Below, piece by piece: positions 29,555 to 38,833 of a DNA stretch of 64,000 nt (the stretch's first letter is position 1; every line of letters begins with the position of its first letter). This DNA is from Paraburkholderia megapolitana (GTDB lineage: Bacteria; Pseudomonadota; Gammaproteobacteria; Burkholderiales; Burkholderiaceae): contig NZ_CP041743.1 of NCBI RefSeq assembly GCF_007556815.1, positions 2,205,001 through 2,269,000 of the forward strand. The letters are read 5' to 3'. The notes beneath the pieces are model-generated. The model saw nothing but the letters and a program-made list of their open reading frames with translations, did not search any database and was not told where the DNA came from. The position numbers and the translations under genes were made by a program.

Positions 29555-30469
29555 ATGCACCCTGAATTCGACATCGATTTGCTGCGCACCTTCGTCGCCG
29601 TAGTGGAAACGGGGAGTTTCACGAAGGCATCGGTGGCGGTGCACCGGTCGCAGGCGGCAGTGAGCATGCAGATCAAGCGGCTCGAACGGATGCTCGGCAC
29701 GACGCTGTTCGCGCGCGACACCCGCAATCTCGCACTGACGCGGCCGGGCAATACATTGCTCGAATACGCGCGCCGCGTGATCGATCTGCATCAGGAGGCA
29801 TGGGCTGCGATCGTGCGGCCCGAAGTGACGGGGCGCGTCGTGCTCGGTGCGCCGGACGACTATGTGTCGTCGTTGCTGTCGCCGGTGTTGCGGCGGTTCT
29901 CGAATCTCTATCCGCACGTCGAGATCGAGATCGTCTGCGCGCAGAGCACGGCGCTTGCGCCGATGCTGGCCGACAACAAGATCGATCTGGCGTTCGTCAC
30001 GCGCGACCGCAAGCTGCACGGCGAATTCGTGCGCAGCGAACCGATGGTGTGGGTGGGTTCATCCGATGAACCGGCTGTGCTTGCTGCCTCGCCGCTGCCG
30101 GTCGGGCTGTACGAGCCCGGTTGCGTCGCGCGTCTGCATACGCTCGCCGCGCTCGATACCGCGAAGATCCGCTATCGCGCCGCGTACAGCAGCGCGAGCC
30201 TGCTCGGTCTGGTCGCGACCGTCGATGCGGGTCTGGCGGTGATTGCGCTCGCGCGCTGCAGCGTGCCGGCGCGGCTCGCCATTCTCGGTGAAGCGCAGGG
30301 CTTGCCGTTTATCGAGCCGCTTGAAATCGTTGTTGCGCGCAGTGCGAAATCGGATCGACCGACCTGCGATTATCTGGCTGCGCAGATGGTGCAGGATCTC
30401 GCGGTGCGCGCGCAGACGCGTGCTCAGCCGGCGCAGGAGACTGCGTCGCGCGACAACTTGCCGATGTGA
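29555..30469 (+). CDS. LysR-family transcriptional regulator
   Basis: 304 residues. The N-terminal winged helix (FDIDLLRTFVAVVETGSFTK, then HRSQAAVSMQIKRLE) and the periplasmic-binding-like effector domain (from about residue 90) are standard LysR type. It probably controls the divergent EamA transporter through the 100-base AT-rich spacer. The last residues are encoded in a segment that is repeated, degraded, 98 bases further on. Confidence 0.9.
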   Translation: MHPEFDIDLLRTFVAVVETGSFTKASVAVHRSQAAVSMQIKRLERMLGTTLFARDTRNLALTRPGNTLLEYARRVIDLHQEAWAAIVRPEVTGRVVLGAPDDYVSSLLSPVLRRFSNLYPHVEIEIVCAQSTALAPMLADNKIDLAFVTRDRKLHGEFVRSEPMVWVGSSDEPAVLAASPLPVGLYEPGCVARLHTLAALDTAKIRYRAAYSSASLLGLVATVDAGLAVIALARCSVPARLAILGEAQGLPFIEPLEIVVARSAKSDRPTCDYLAAQMVQDLAVRAQTRAQPAQETASRDNLPM

Positions 30470-30568
30470 AGCTGCAAGTGCGACGAACTGGAGGCGAGAT
30501 CAACTGTGCAGACATCCGCGCTCGCGCGACTCACGAAACCGCGTTGCGCGACAACCTGCTGGTGTGAA
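30440..30568 (+). repeat. Degenerate 98-base tandem duplication at the LysR gene end
   Basis: The end of the LysR gene (30440-30470) recurs at 30538-30568 with about 25 of 31 bases identical. Translated, the first copy gives ETASRDNLPM-stop and the second ETALRDNLLV-stop. A GAGATCAAC block follows each copy at a similar distance, so the duplicated unit is about 98 bases. It looks like an old tandem duplication left outside the gene. Confidence 0.55.
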
Positions 30569-30597
30569 TTAGCACGATCAGTGCACCGGATACGAGA

Positions 30598-31656
30598 TCA
30601 ACCGCGCGGATACGCCGTCGCGTCCCCATCAACAGTAAGCGTGACCCGCTCACCCAACTGCGGACTACGATACCCCGGCACACGCGCACGCACGACGGTG
30701 TGCGCGGCCGACTGCATCTGCAGCGTCACCGCGGCGTCCTGCCCCTGAAACACCACATCCCGCACGATAGCGTCGAAGCTTGGCGCACCGCTCGGCGCGG
30801 CCTCATGCGCATGCAGTACGCGGATCTGCTCGGGCCGCACCATCACATCGACGGCACCGTCGGCGACCGGCACGGACAGCGGCAGCGTACCCAGCTCGCA
30901 GGTTGCACTACCGCCGCGTGCATCGCCGGCAAGCAACACCGCTTCGCCGACGAACGAGGCCAGCTCGCGCGTCACCGGCTGCCGGTAAAGCGTTTGCGGC
31001 GTAGCGGTCTGGATCAGCTTGCCGCGCCAAAGCACAGCCACTTCGTGCCCCATCGACAGCGCCTCCGACTGATCGTGTGTCACGAGCACCGCAGTCGCGC
31101 CTGCCGCGGCAAGCGCATGCGCAACGGCCTGACGAGTTTCGAGGCGCAGCGCGGCATCGAGCGAAGAAAACGGCTCGTCGAGCATCACGAGCGTCGGCGC
31201 TGGAGCGAGCGCGCGGGCCAGCGCAACACGTTGTTGCTGACCGCCCGAAAGCTGTTGCGGCGCGCGCGTCGCGAACGAAGCGGGCAGGCCGACCAGTTCG
31301 AGCAGTTCGGCCACACGATGTCGCGCACGCCGCTGTGCGCGCGGCAAACCGAACACGATGTTGTCCGCCACCGACAGATGCGGAAACAGCGCGCCTTCCT
31401 GCGGCACATAGCCCACGCGCCGTTGTTCGGACGGCAGATGCAGACCGTCGCCGACCACACGTCTACCGTCGATCTCGACGGTGCCGCCGTCCGCGCGTTC
31501 GAAGCCGCACAGCACACGCAGTAACGTGGTCTTGCCGCTGCCCGAAGGGCCGAGCAGCGCGAGCAGCGTGCCGCGTTCGACGGACAGATCGATGCCGTGC
31601 AGCACCGGGTGACCGTCGAACGATTTACGCAGTCCGCGGATACGAAGTTCGCTCAT
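30598..31656 (-). CDS. fbpC: Ferric iron ABC transporter ATPase, FbpC-like
   Basis: 352 residues. Residues 1 to about 240 form the nucleotide-binding domain: Walker A GPSGSGKTT, signature LSGGQQQR, Walker B VMLDEPFSSLD and switch VTHDQSEA. Residues about 245-352 form the TOBE-like regulatory domain. It powers iron import with the permease and binding protein encoded just upstream. The spacer to fbpB contains repeated ATGAGCG heptamers, which also form its own start. Confidence 0.87.
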   Translation of the reverse strand: MSELRIRGLRKSFDGHPVLHGIDLSVERGTLLALLGPSGSGKTTLLRVLCGFERADGGTVEIDGRRVVGDGLHLPSEQRRVGYVPQEGALFPHLSVADNIVFGLPRAQRRARHRVAELLELVGLPASFATRAPQQLSGGQQQRVALARALAPAPTLVMLDEPFSSLDAALRLETRQAVAHALAAAGATAVLVTHDQSEALSMGHEVAVLWRGKLIQTATPQTLYRQPVTRELASFVGEAVLLAGDARGGSATCELGTLPLSVPVADGAVDVMVRPEQIRVLHAHEAAPSGAPSFDAIVRDVVFQGQDAAVTLQMQSAAHTVVRARVPGYRSPQLGERVTLTVDGDATAYPRG

Positions 31657-31689
31657 GTGAATCCGATCAAATTGCAGAAGGCCCGATAT

Positions 31690-31732
31690 CGCTCATGCGC
31701 TCATACGTTCACACGCTCATGCAAGCGCTCAT
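31690..31732 (-). repeat. Repeated ATGAGCG heptamer between fbpB and fbpC
   Basis: On the minus strand ATGAGCG occurs four times here. The first overlaps the fbpB stop codon, and a fifth copy forms the first codons of fbpC 34 bases further on. The extra copies give tiny or out-of-frame reading frames. They may be slippage duplications of the start region or re-initiation sites. Confidence 0.5.
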
Positions 31733-33336
31733 GAGCGTTCGCCCAGCAGCGCCGAGCGACCAAGCAGTGTAAACAGCAGCCCCGATGCGCACAGCGAAAT
31801 GCCGGTCAGCAACGCGGCATACGGTGCGGCGGCAGCGAACGCCATCGTCGACGTATCGGACCAGACCTGGGTGGCGAGCGTGTGGGTATCGATGGGCGAG
31901 AGCAGCAGTGTTGCGTTGAGTTCGGTGACCACCGAGATGAACACCATCGCAGCCGCCGCGCCAAGACCAGGACCTGCCAGCGGCAGCAGCACACGCAATA
32001 CCGTCTGCGCCCAGCCGAGACCCAGCGCCCGCGCCGTTTCTTCGAGCCGTGGCTGCGCCTGCATCAATGCGGCACGCACACTAACGAGCGCGAGCGGCAG
32101 GAACAGGATCGCGTACGCGATCACGAGCAGCGCCGCGCTTTGATAGAGCGGCTGCAACGCATGCACGGCGAGCGACACGATGGCGAGCGCGATCACGAGA
32201 CCGGGCACGCCTTGCGCGATGAACACGGTGCGTTCGAACAGCGTCGCGAGACGGCCAGGGAAGCGCACCAGCAGAAACGCGAGCGGGATCACGAGCACGG
32301 TGGTCAGCACCGCCGCGGCAAGCCCGAAGCCCAGCGACGACATCGTCGCGTTGAACAGCAGTTCGGGCGAGACATCGGCGGGCGTCACGGCGGCGGCGCC
32401 CGGCTGCGTGAGCCAGAAGCCGATCATGCCGAGCGGCACACCGAGCGTAGCGATCGCAAGAGCCGCGAAACCGGCGACGACGAGCCAGCGCCACGCGCCA
32501 AGGTCATAGCGCAATACGGCGCGCCGAGCACCGCGATCGACGCGCTCATAGCGCGCCGCACCGCGCACACGAAATTCGCCGGCAAGACACACGAGACACA
32601 TCGCGATCAGCAGACACGCGAGCACCGACGCACCGCCGCCGTCGAAACTGGTGCGGTACTCGGCGTAGATCTCAGTGGTGAAGGTGCGAAAGCGCAGCAG
32701 CGTGAACGCGCCGAATTCGGAGAGCACGCCCAGCGCGACGAGCAGCGTGCCGCCGAGCAACGCGGGCCGTAACTGCGGCAGCACGACGCGCATGAACGTA
32801 GCGACGCGACCGCAACCAAGCGCGCGTGCGCTCTCTTCGAGGGCAGGGTCCATGTTGCGCAACGCGGCGGCAACGGGCAGGTACACGAGCGGAAAATACG
32901 CGGACGTGATGACGAGCAGCGCCCCCGCGAAATCCTGTAGATCGAGGCTGAACGACACCCACGCATAGCTCGTGATGAACGCGGGCATCGCGAGCGGCGC
33001 TGCGCTCAGCACGGCCCAGAGACGACGCCCAGGCAGACGCGTACGTTCGACGAACCACGCCACCGCCGTACCGATCACGGCAGAAGCAAGCGTTGCCGAT
33101 ACGGTAATCAGCAGCGTGTTGACTAGCAGTTCGCCGACGAGCGGCCGGAACACGAGATCGATGGCATCGGAGAGCCCGAAGCTTGCTGCGCGCCAGAACG
33201 TAAACGCAATCGGCAGCAGCACCAGCAATGCGCTGAGTGCCGCTGCCGCGAACAGACCGCGCGGTGCCCGCGCGCGACTGCGCGCCGCGACCGGTGGTTC
33301 GACGGCCGGGATGCCGGCCGACGCGGCGTCGCTCAT
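31729..33336 (-). CDS. fbpB: Ferric iron ABC transporter permease, FbpB-like
   Basis: 535 residues with about 12 helices in two fused permease halves, each with a binding-protein-dependent transport EAA-type loop (EESARALGCGRVATFMRVVLP and EETARALGLGWAQTVLRVLLP). Fused two-lobe permeases are typical of the ferric iron (FbpB/SfuB) type. The start codon directly follows the fbpA stop, so the genes are tightly coupled. Confidence 0.88.
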   Translation of the reverse strand: MSDAASAGIPAVEPPVAARSRARAPRGLFAAAALSALLVLLPIAFTFWRAASFGLSDAIDLVFRPLVGELLVNTLLITVSATLASAVIGTAVAWFVERTRLPGRRLWAVLSAAPLAMPAFITSYAWVSFSLDLQDFAGALLVITSAYFPLVYLPVAAALRNMDPALEESARALGCGRVATFMRVVLPQLRPALLGGTLLVALGVLSEFGAFTLLRFRTFTTEIYAEYRTSFDGGGASVLACLLIAMCLVCLAGEFRVRGAARYERVDRGARRAVLRYDLGAWRWLVVAGFAALAIATLGVPLGMIGFWLTQPGAAAVTPADVSPELLFNATMSSLGFGLAAAVLTTVLVIPLAFLLVRFPGRLATLFERTVFIAQGVPGLVIALAIVSLAVHALQPLYQSAALLVIAYAILFLPLALVSVRAALMQAQPRLEETARALGLGWAQTVLRVLLPLAGPGLGAAAAMVFISVVTELNATLLLSPIDTHTLATQVWSDTSTMAFAAAAPYAALLTGISLCASGLLFTLLGRSALLGERS

Positions 33337-34368
33337 TTACAGCAAACCGGCCTGGCGCAGCAGCTTGCCGGCCTGGCTGTCGTCGCCGAGTTGCTCGATC
33401 GTCAGGGCGGGCGGGCTCAACTCGGTGAAAGGTTTGAGGATCGGGTCCGGTGCAACGCCTGCATGCAACGGATACTCGAACTCGACGTGGCTCTTCGCGA
33501 CCAGATCCTGCGCGCGTTCGCTAACCAGATACGCGATGAATTTCTGCGCACCGTCCGCGTTGTGCGCGGATTTCAGCACGGCCGCACCCGACACATTGAC
33601 GAGCGCGCCCGCATCGCCATGACCAAAGTGATAAATCGCGCTGCGGGTTCCCTTGTCGCCGATCTCGGCGTGCAGACGGGCCCAGTAGTAGTTATTGATA
33701 ATGCCGGTCGCAACCGCGCCACGATTAACGGCAGCCACCACGCCTTCGTCGTCGTCGAAGATCTGCGAGTTTGCTTTCAGGCCTTTGAGCCACTGTACCG
33801 TTTGCGCTTCGCCCTTCAGTGCGAGCACGGCGCTCACGAGCGGCAGGAAGTCGCCGTCGCTCGGTGCGATGCCGACCTTGCCTTTCCACTCGGGCTTCGC
33901 GAGATCGAACAGCGACTGCGGCAACTGCGCGGGCTGAACCTTCGTCGTGTTGTACGCGAGCACGTTTTCACGCGCCGTGACGCCGACCCATGCGCCGGTC
34001 GGCGAGCTGTAGCGTGCGGGAATCGTCGCGAGCGTCGCCGGATCGATCTTGCCGAGTAGCCCCTTTTCTTCGAGCAGCATCAGCTCCGGCGAATTCTCCG
34101 TGAAGTACACATCGGCCGGCGACGCCGTGCCTTCCGCGACGATCTGCGCGGCGAGCGCCGGACCTTCGCCGCTGCGGATCTTCACCGAGATGCCCGATTC
34201 CTTTTCGAAGTCCTTCGCCAGCATGTTGACGACCTGTTCGTGCTGCGCGTTGTACAGCACGATCGACGCGGCATGCGCGGACAGCGGCAATGCGCCGACG
34301 GCAGCAAGCGTCAGACTGGCGGCGGCGCCGAGCACACGCAGGCGAGTGCCAAACGAGGAGTGAGTCAT
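33337..34368 (-). CDS. fbpA: Ferric iron-binding periplasmic protein, FbpA-like
   Basis: 343 residues with a signal peptide (GAAASLTLAAVGALPLSAHA, then ASIVLYNAQHE). The mature protein has the FbpA-type fold. The iron-coordinating tyrosine pair is visible in TGIINNYYWARL near residue 225, with DVYFTENSPEL and NVSGAAVLKSAHN also typical. A ribosome-binding site AAGGAA lies upstream. It delivers periplasmic Fe(III), possibly released by the EfeB peroxidase encoded upstream, to FbpBC. Confidence 0.9.
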   Translation of the reverse strand: MTHSSFGTRLRVLGAAASLTLAAVGALPLSAHAASIVLYNAQHEQVVNMLAKDFEKESGISVKIRSGEGPALAAQIVAEGTASPADVYFTENSPELMLLEEKGLLGKIDPATLATIPARYSSPTGAWVGVTARENVLAYNTTKVQPAQLPQSLFDLAKPEWKGKVGIAPSDGDFLPLVSAVLALKGEAQTVQWLKGLKANSQIFDDDEGVVAAVNRGAVATGIINNYYWARLHAEIGDKGTRSAIYHFGHGDAGALVNVSGAAVLKSAHNADGAQKFIAYLVSERAQDLVAKSHVEFEYPLHAGVAPDPILKPFTELSPPALTIEQLGDDSQAGKLLRQAGLL

Positions 34369-34430
34369 GGTCGTAGCGTTCCTTCTTCAGATTCAGATGA
34401 TGGTGTCGGTTCGTAGGGTTGCGCGTGCGC

Positions 34431-35732
34431 TCAGGTCTCGAACAGTCCCGCGCCGATAAACGACCCCTGGCGCGCGCCCGGCGGACACGCAAACACCGCG
34501 CTGCCGATATGCGTCGTGAACTGGTTCATCAGATCGAACTTCGAGAGCTTCTCGTTGATCGGGATGAAACCGGTACGCGGATCGCTCTGGTGCGCGATGA
34601 AGATCAGCCCGGCGTCGTATTCGGTTTCCTGGCGCCATGGCGGCCAGCGCTCGATGTAGAAGTTCGTGCCGTCGTTGTACGAGTACGAGCGCCGCAGAAT
34701 CTGCGCGCCGTTGTTCGAGGCGTGATTCGACAGCCGCACGTGCGAGTTGTCGGGGATCACGTTGTTGCCGTCCTTGTCCTGCGCGTCGAGATTGACTGCA
34801 TCGAATTCGTTCTTCTGGCCGATCGGCGCGCCGCTGTATTTGTGCCGGCCGAACACCTGCTCCTGAAACCCGAGTTCCATCTGGTCCCAGTGTTCGAGCG
34901 TGATGCGAATACGGCGCACGACCGTGTAGGTGCCGCCTTGCATCCACGGTGTATCGGCAGAGGTGGCCCAGACGAACTCGTTCATCAGCGGCGCGCTTTG
35001 CGTCGATGGATTGTTGGTGCCGTCCTTGAAGCCCATCAGGTTGCGCGGCGTCTGTCCGCGCGGACCGGACAGGAAACCTGCCTGGCCCCAGCGCATCTGC
35101 GCGATGCCGTAGGCCTGGCGCGCCAGTTGCCGCGCCGCGTGGAATGCAACCTGCGCATCGTTGGCGCAGGCCTGGATGAACAGGTCGCCGCCGGTTTTCT
35201 CCGCCACCAATTGATCGCCGTTAAAGCGCGGCAGATCGACGAGCGCGGCGGGGCGGCGCGAGGCGAGGCCGTAGCGATCCTTGCCTTCGTGCGTGAAGAG
35301 CCCTGGGCCGAAACCGAACGTGATCGTCAGGCCGGCGGCGCCGAGGCCGAGTACGTCGCCGGAATCGGGCGCGGATTTGTCGTCGGCGGTTTGCAGCGAT
35401 GCGGCGGGCGAGCCTTGCGTCATGCGCGCAGCGGCGTCGGTCCATGTGCGCAGCAGGCCGATCAGGTCGTCGCGTTTTTCGGTCGTCAGATCGAGCGCTA
35501 CGACGTACGTATGGCTCTGCTGCGGCGTGACGATGCCGCCTTGATGCGGCGCGAAGAACGGCTCGACCGCCAGTTGCGGATCGTCCGCATGCGTCTTGCC
35601 GAGCGCCGCTTGAGCCGCCGCCTGCGCGACCCCTACGGTGCCGAGACTCGCACCGGCCGCGACGGTCGCCGCGCCTGCCTTCAGAAAACCGCGTCGCGCG
35701 GGCCGTGAGGGGGGAGAGGAGTCGTTTGCCAT
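34431..35732 (-). CDS. efeB: Dyp-type haem peroxidase / deferrochelatase, EfeB-like
   Basis: 433 residues with a Tat signal (PARRGFLKAGAATVAAGAS), so it is exported folded to the periplasm. The Dyp signature GFKDGTNNP is near residue 235, with the distal Asp. The proximal haem histidine is probably the one in RLSNHASNN. EfeB-type proteins oxidise haem precursors or help use ferrous and haem iron with EfeUO. Here EfeU and EfeO are absent and the partners are FbpABC, a beta-propeller protein and a porin. Confidence 0.9.
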   Translation of the reverse strand: MANDSSPPSRPARRGFLKAGAATVAAGASLGTVGVAQAAAQAALGKTHADDPQLAVEPFFAPHQGGIVTPQQSHTYVVALDLTTEKRDDLIGLLRTWTDAAARMTQGSPAASLQTADDKSAPDSGDVLGLGAAGLTITFGFGPGLFTHEGKDRYGLASRRPAALVDLPRFNGDQLVAEKTGGDLFIQACANDAQVAFHAARQLARQAYGIAQMRWGQAGFLSGPRGQTPRNLMGFKDGTNNPSTQSAPLMNEFVWATSADTPWMQGGTYTVVRRIRITLEHWDQMELGFQEQVFGRHKYSGAPIGQKNEFDAVNLDAQDKDGNNVIPDNSHVRLSNHASNNGAQILRRSYSYNDGTNFYIERWPPWRQETEYDAGLIFIAHQSDPRTGFIPINEKLSKFDLMNQFTTHIGSAVFACPPGARQGSFIGAGLFET

Positions 35733-35734
35733 GA

Positions 35735-36886
35735 TTACTTCGCCAGTACCAGCGTGTTCACGTCGTCCTGCACAAAATAGAAACCGTCGCCTTCGGGTGT
35801 CATCACGATGCCGAACAGGTCGCCGTTGCCAGGCGGCGATTGTGCCTTGTCGGTGTCGATCCAGCGTGCGTAGAGCTGCTTGCCGCTCGCCGGATCGATC
35901 TCGACGACCTGACCGTTCAACGCGTTCGTGACGAGCAGGTGGCCGTTCGGCGCGGTGACCATCGCGAGCGGACGGTGCAGCAGGCCATCGGCGGTGAGCT
36001 GACGGCCGACGCCCGCACTGGTGTCGCGTGTCATCGGATCGTCGATTTCGTTGACGCGGTTGCCGATTGCGTCGGACACGTACAGCAGTTTCTGATCCGC
36101 CGACAACGCGAGCCCGGTCGGCCCGACGAGGAACACGCCCTTATCGGCCTGCGCGCCGAAGCCGCTGCCGACCACGGTTTCCTTCTTCACGACTGGCGCC
36201 TTGCCTTGCGGAATATCGAGGTCGAGACGCAGCACGGTGGCCTGCTTGAAGACCGGCGGATTACCGGTCGCGGCGCCGACGCCGAAGCCCGCATTGCTGA
36301 CGAACAGCGTCGCGCTCGTGCCGTTGTCGACGACGGCCATGTTGCCCCATGGGTCGTTGATATTGGGGCTGGCGATGGTCGATGCGATCTTGCCCTGGCT
36401 GTCGAGCACGATCAGGCAGCCGGCGCCTTTTGTGCCGGTGGTGCCGTCGTTGCTCGGCGTGCTGCCGACGATCACCCAGCCGGACTTCAGCATTGTCATC
36501 GCGGTAGACAGGCCGATGCCGCCCGGGCAATCCTTCAGGTCGCGCGGGATCGTCGCGAACAGCGTCATCTGCTTCGTGTCGGGGTGATAGTCGACGATCG
36601 TGCTGCCGGTGCCTTGCAGGTTGGTCGAGTTATTGAAGTTGTCGACCAGCACATCGCCCTGTTTCACGGTACCCGCCGAGACCGGCGCGACGACGAGCGC
36701 GTACGGGTTCTGATCGCCGTTGTCGGGCACCGTGTTGATCAGCGTCGTATGGTGATGCAGGGTTTCGAGGAAGCCCTGCGGTTCTGCGTACGCGGTGGCA
36801 GCGGTGGCGAACACAACTGCACCGGTCGCGAGAGCGAGAACAGTGCGGGCGGAGCGCGACGAAAGCTTGCGCGTGAGATGTTTCAT
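35735..36886 (-). CDS. Exported NHL/beta-propeller protein of the iron locus
   Basis: About 383 residues from MKHLTRKLSS, with a signal peptide (LALATGAVVFATAATAYA). The mature part has repeated strand motifs such as LFVSNAGFGVGAATGNP, LYVSDAIGNRVNEID and LLVTNALNGQVVEID, as in NHL/SMP-30-like six-bladed propellers. No catalytic residues are obvious. Its stop is two bases before the efeB start, so it belongs to the iron operon. It might bind a chelate or serve as a periplasmic partner of the peroxidase. Function unknown. Confidence 0.75.
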   Translation of the reverse strand: MKHLTRKLSSRSARTVLALATGAVVFATAATAYAEPQGFLETLHHHTTLINTVPDNGDQNPYALVVAPVSAGTVKQGDVLVDNFNNSTNLQGTGSTIVDYHPDTKQMTLFATIPRDLKDCPGGIGLSTAMTMLKSGWVIVGSTPSNDGTTGTKGAGCLIVLDSQGKIASTIASPNINDPWGNMAVVDNGTSATLFVSNAGFGVGAATGNPPVFKQATVLRLDLDIPQGKAPVVKKETVVGSGFGAQADKGVFLVGPTGLALSADQKLLYVSDAIGNRVNEIDDPMTRDTSAGVGRQLTADGLLHRPLAMVTAPNGHLLVTNALNGQVVEIDPASGKQLYARWIDTDKAQSPPGNGDLFGIVMTPEGDGFYFVQDDVNTLVLAK

Positions 36887-36973
36887 ATGAGTCTCCGTGC
36901 CTGCGCACAAAGCGTTAAATGCGGTCATGATCGAAGCGTAAGTGCGTGATAAATCATGGCGACCAAAGGGCGC

Positions 36974-38494
36974 TTAGAACGTAATGTTAGTGCGCACGCC
37001 GACAACAAACGTGTTGCGTAGCGGCTGCGTCGGGTCGCTCGGGTTCTGACCGGCACCGGCGTTGAACGTGTATTGCGCGTCGCCCTGGACCTGCCACCAC
37101 GGGTTGACCTGGTATTGATAGGTCGCTTCGAGCGTGGTTTCGCTGGTACGTACGCCGTAAGGTCCGCCGCTCGCTGCGAGCGTGTCCTGGTCGAGGTCGT
37201 GAATGCCGTTGCCGACCTTGATGAAGGTTGCCGCGAGACCGACGCTGTCGTTGTCGCGACCGGCGAACGGCGCTTTCATCACGATGCCGACGTTGGCGGC
37301 GAGGCTCACGAGGTTGCGGTCGCCCGGTGCGCCCATCACGCGTGCGAACACGCCGATGCTGCGCGGCTCGTCGGGGTCCGGGCGCCAGATCATCTGGTCC
37401 GCGACCGCATAGATGCTGTAGTTACCGTGATGCTGGCTCGCGATGCCGGTCGATGCCGGGTTGGCGAGCGACAGGCCGGTATTGTCGAGATGCTGGTCGG
37501 CGAAGCTTTCGTTGTTGTACCAGATGCCGAGCTTGTAGGTACCGGGCAGCGCCTTCGAGCCAGTACCGACCATCTCGCCGTCCGCCGGCTGGTTGATCGA
37601 GTACTGCAGCTCGCCGATATACAGCGCGCCGTTATGCAGATTGAAGTTCGTCCCGCTGATGTTGTTCGGATTGTTGCCGAGCGGATCGCCGTCGAACACG
37701 CCCGCGAGCGCGGTCAGCGACGGCGTGATCTGGCCGCGCACGCGCACGCCGAGATCGGCGAGCGGATACGCGGGGCCACCCGACGGCATGTCGTACGACG
37801 GCAGCGCAGGCCAGCCGAACATCGTATTGACGAACAGCGACGCGTACTGACTGGTGATGAATTCCTGATCGATACTTTGCTGACCGACCTTGACGTCGAT
37901 ACGTTTGTTCAGGAACGACTGCTGGTACCACAGCTCCCAGAGCCGCGTCGTGTCCTGCGCCTCGATACCGGATGCGGTGTTCAGCGTACCGAGCTTGTTG
38001 GCGCTCAGGTTCTGCCCGTGAATATTCAGCGCACTGACGTTGAAAAGACCGCCCGGCAAACCAAATGCTTTCTGCGTGTCGACCTGGACCGTGGCGGTCG
38101 TGAGGCCGTCGTAGTCGCCGCCGGTGTGCAGGCCGCCGCGCAGGTTCGCGAGGTATTCGCTGGTTTCGGTCAGCGCGAACGTCACGCCGTACTTGCCGAG
38201 CCACGGCCGCAGACCGCCGATGTCGCCGAGCAGGGTCTGGCGGGACCACGTGCCGGTCCACTGGCTGGTTTGCTGCGCCTTGATGTTCAGGTCGGCCTCG
38301 GGGGCTTCGGGCGTGGCGTCCGGATTCGCTTCGGCGAACGCGGCGTGAGCCGTCAACGCCGTGCACGCAAACGCGACATACAGCGCGATCTTGCGGAGCG
38401 ACGACAGCGGCCGCGCATGCAGCAGCGAGCGTCGCGCAGGACCCGGACGCACACGTGCAGGCGCAGCGTGTCCAGTGAACAGGGCGAGTTTCAT
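36974..38494 (-). CDS. OprB-family carbohydrate-selective porin
   Basis: 506 residues with a signal segment ending TALTAHAAFAEA and a C-terminal phenylalanine typical of outer-membrane barrels. OprB features include WSRQTLLGDIGGLRPWLGKYG near the mature N-terminus, the EYLANLRGG segment and RTNITF at the end. OprB porins pass sugars. Here it leads an iron operon and is followed closely by the propeller, EfeB and FbpABC genes, so entry of an iron chelate such as a citrate- or sugar-type complex is plausible but unproven. Confidence 0.87.
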   Translation of the reverse strand: MKLALFTGHAAPARVRPGPARRSLLHARPLSSLRKIALYVAFACTALTAHAAFAEANPDATPEAPEADLNIKAQQTSQWTGTWSRQTLLGDIGGLRPWLGKYGVTFALTETSEYLANLRGGLHTGGDYDGLTTATVQVDTQKAFGLPGGLFNVSALNIHGQNLSANKLGTLNTASGIEAQDTTRLWELWYQQSFLNKRIDVKVGQQSIDQEFITSQYASLFVNTMFGWPALPSYDMPSGGPAYPLADLGVRVRGQITPSLTALAGVFDGDPLGNNPNNISGTNFNLHNGALYIGELQYSINQPADGEMVGTGSKALPGTYKLGIWYNNESFADQHLDNTGLSLANPASTGIASQHHGNYSIYAVADQMIWRPDPDEPRSIGVFARVMGAPGDRNLVSLAANVGIVMKAPFAGRDNDSVGLAATFIKVGNGIHDLDQDTLAASGGPYGVRTSETTLEATYQYQVNPWWQVQGDAQYTFNAGAGQNPSDPTQPLRNTFVVGVRTNITF

Positions 38495-38644
38495 GTGAAT
38501 CCCTTCGGTGTTGTTTTATGACTGAACCCGACAGTTTGCCGGCGGCTTTGAAAGCCTCGATTCAGTAGATGGCCGTACCGGGTTCGCGACGTCCGATGCG
38601 GCGATTGGCGCCATCGTACGCAGGGGGAATATGCCCGTCAACAT

Positions 38645-38663
38645 AAATGAGAACGATTCGCAT
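38645..38663. promoter_or_regulatory. Fur-box-like site upstream of the iron operon
   Basis: AAATGAGAACGATTCGCAT matches 10 of 14 defining positions of the 7-1-7 Fur site TGATAATnATTATCA (here TGAGAACgATTCGCA). It lies 150 bases before the oprB start in the divergent spacer shared with the arylamine N-acetyltransferase gene. Iron-responsive repression of the iron operon is inferred from the match and the gene content. Confidence 0.6.
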
Positions 38664-38833
38664 CTACTTTACGGGGTGTAATCTTTTAGCTTGTTTTTCG
38701 CTGTCGTAATGCTTTCGTTATGCCTTCATATGGGTTGTCCGGAGCGCAGTGCGCTTGCTCGCTGCGTCCCGGCGCTATGATGGATCGCTGCCAACCGGTG
38801 CGTCCCGCGCCGGGGCAAAAGAGGACCGCCACG

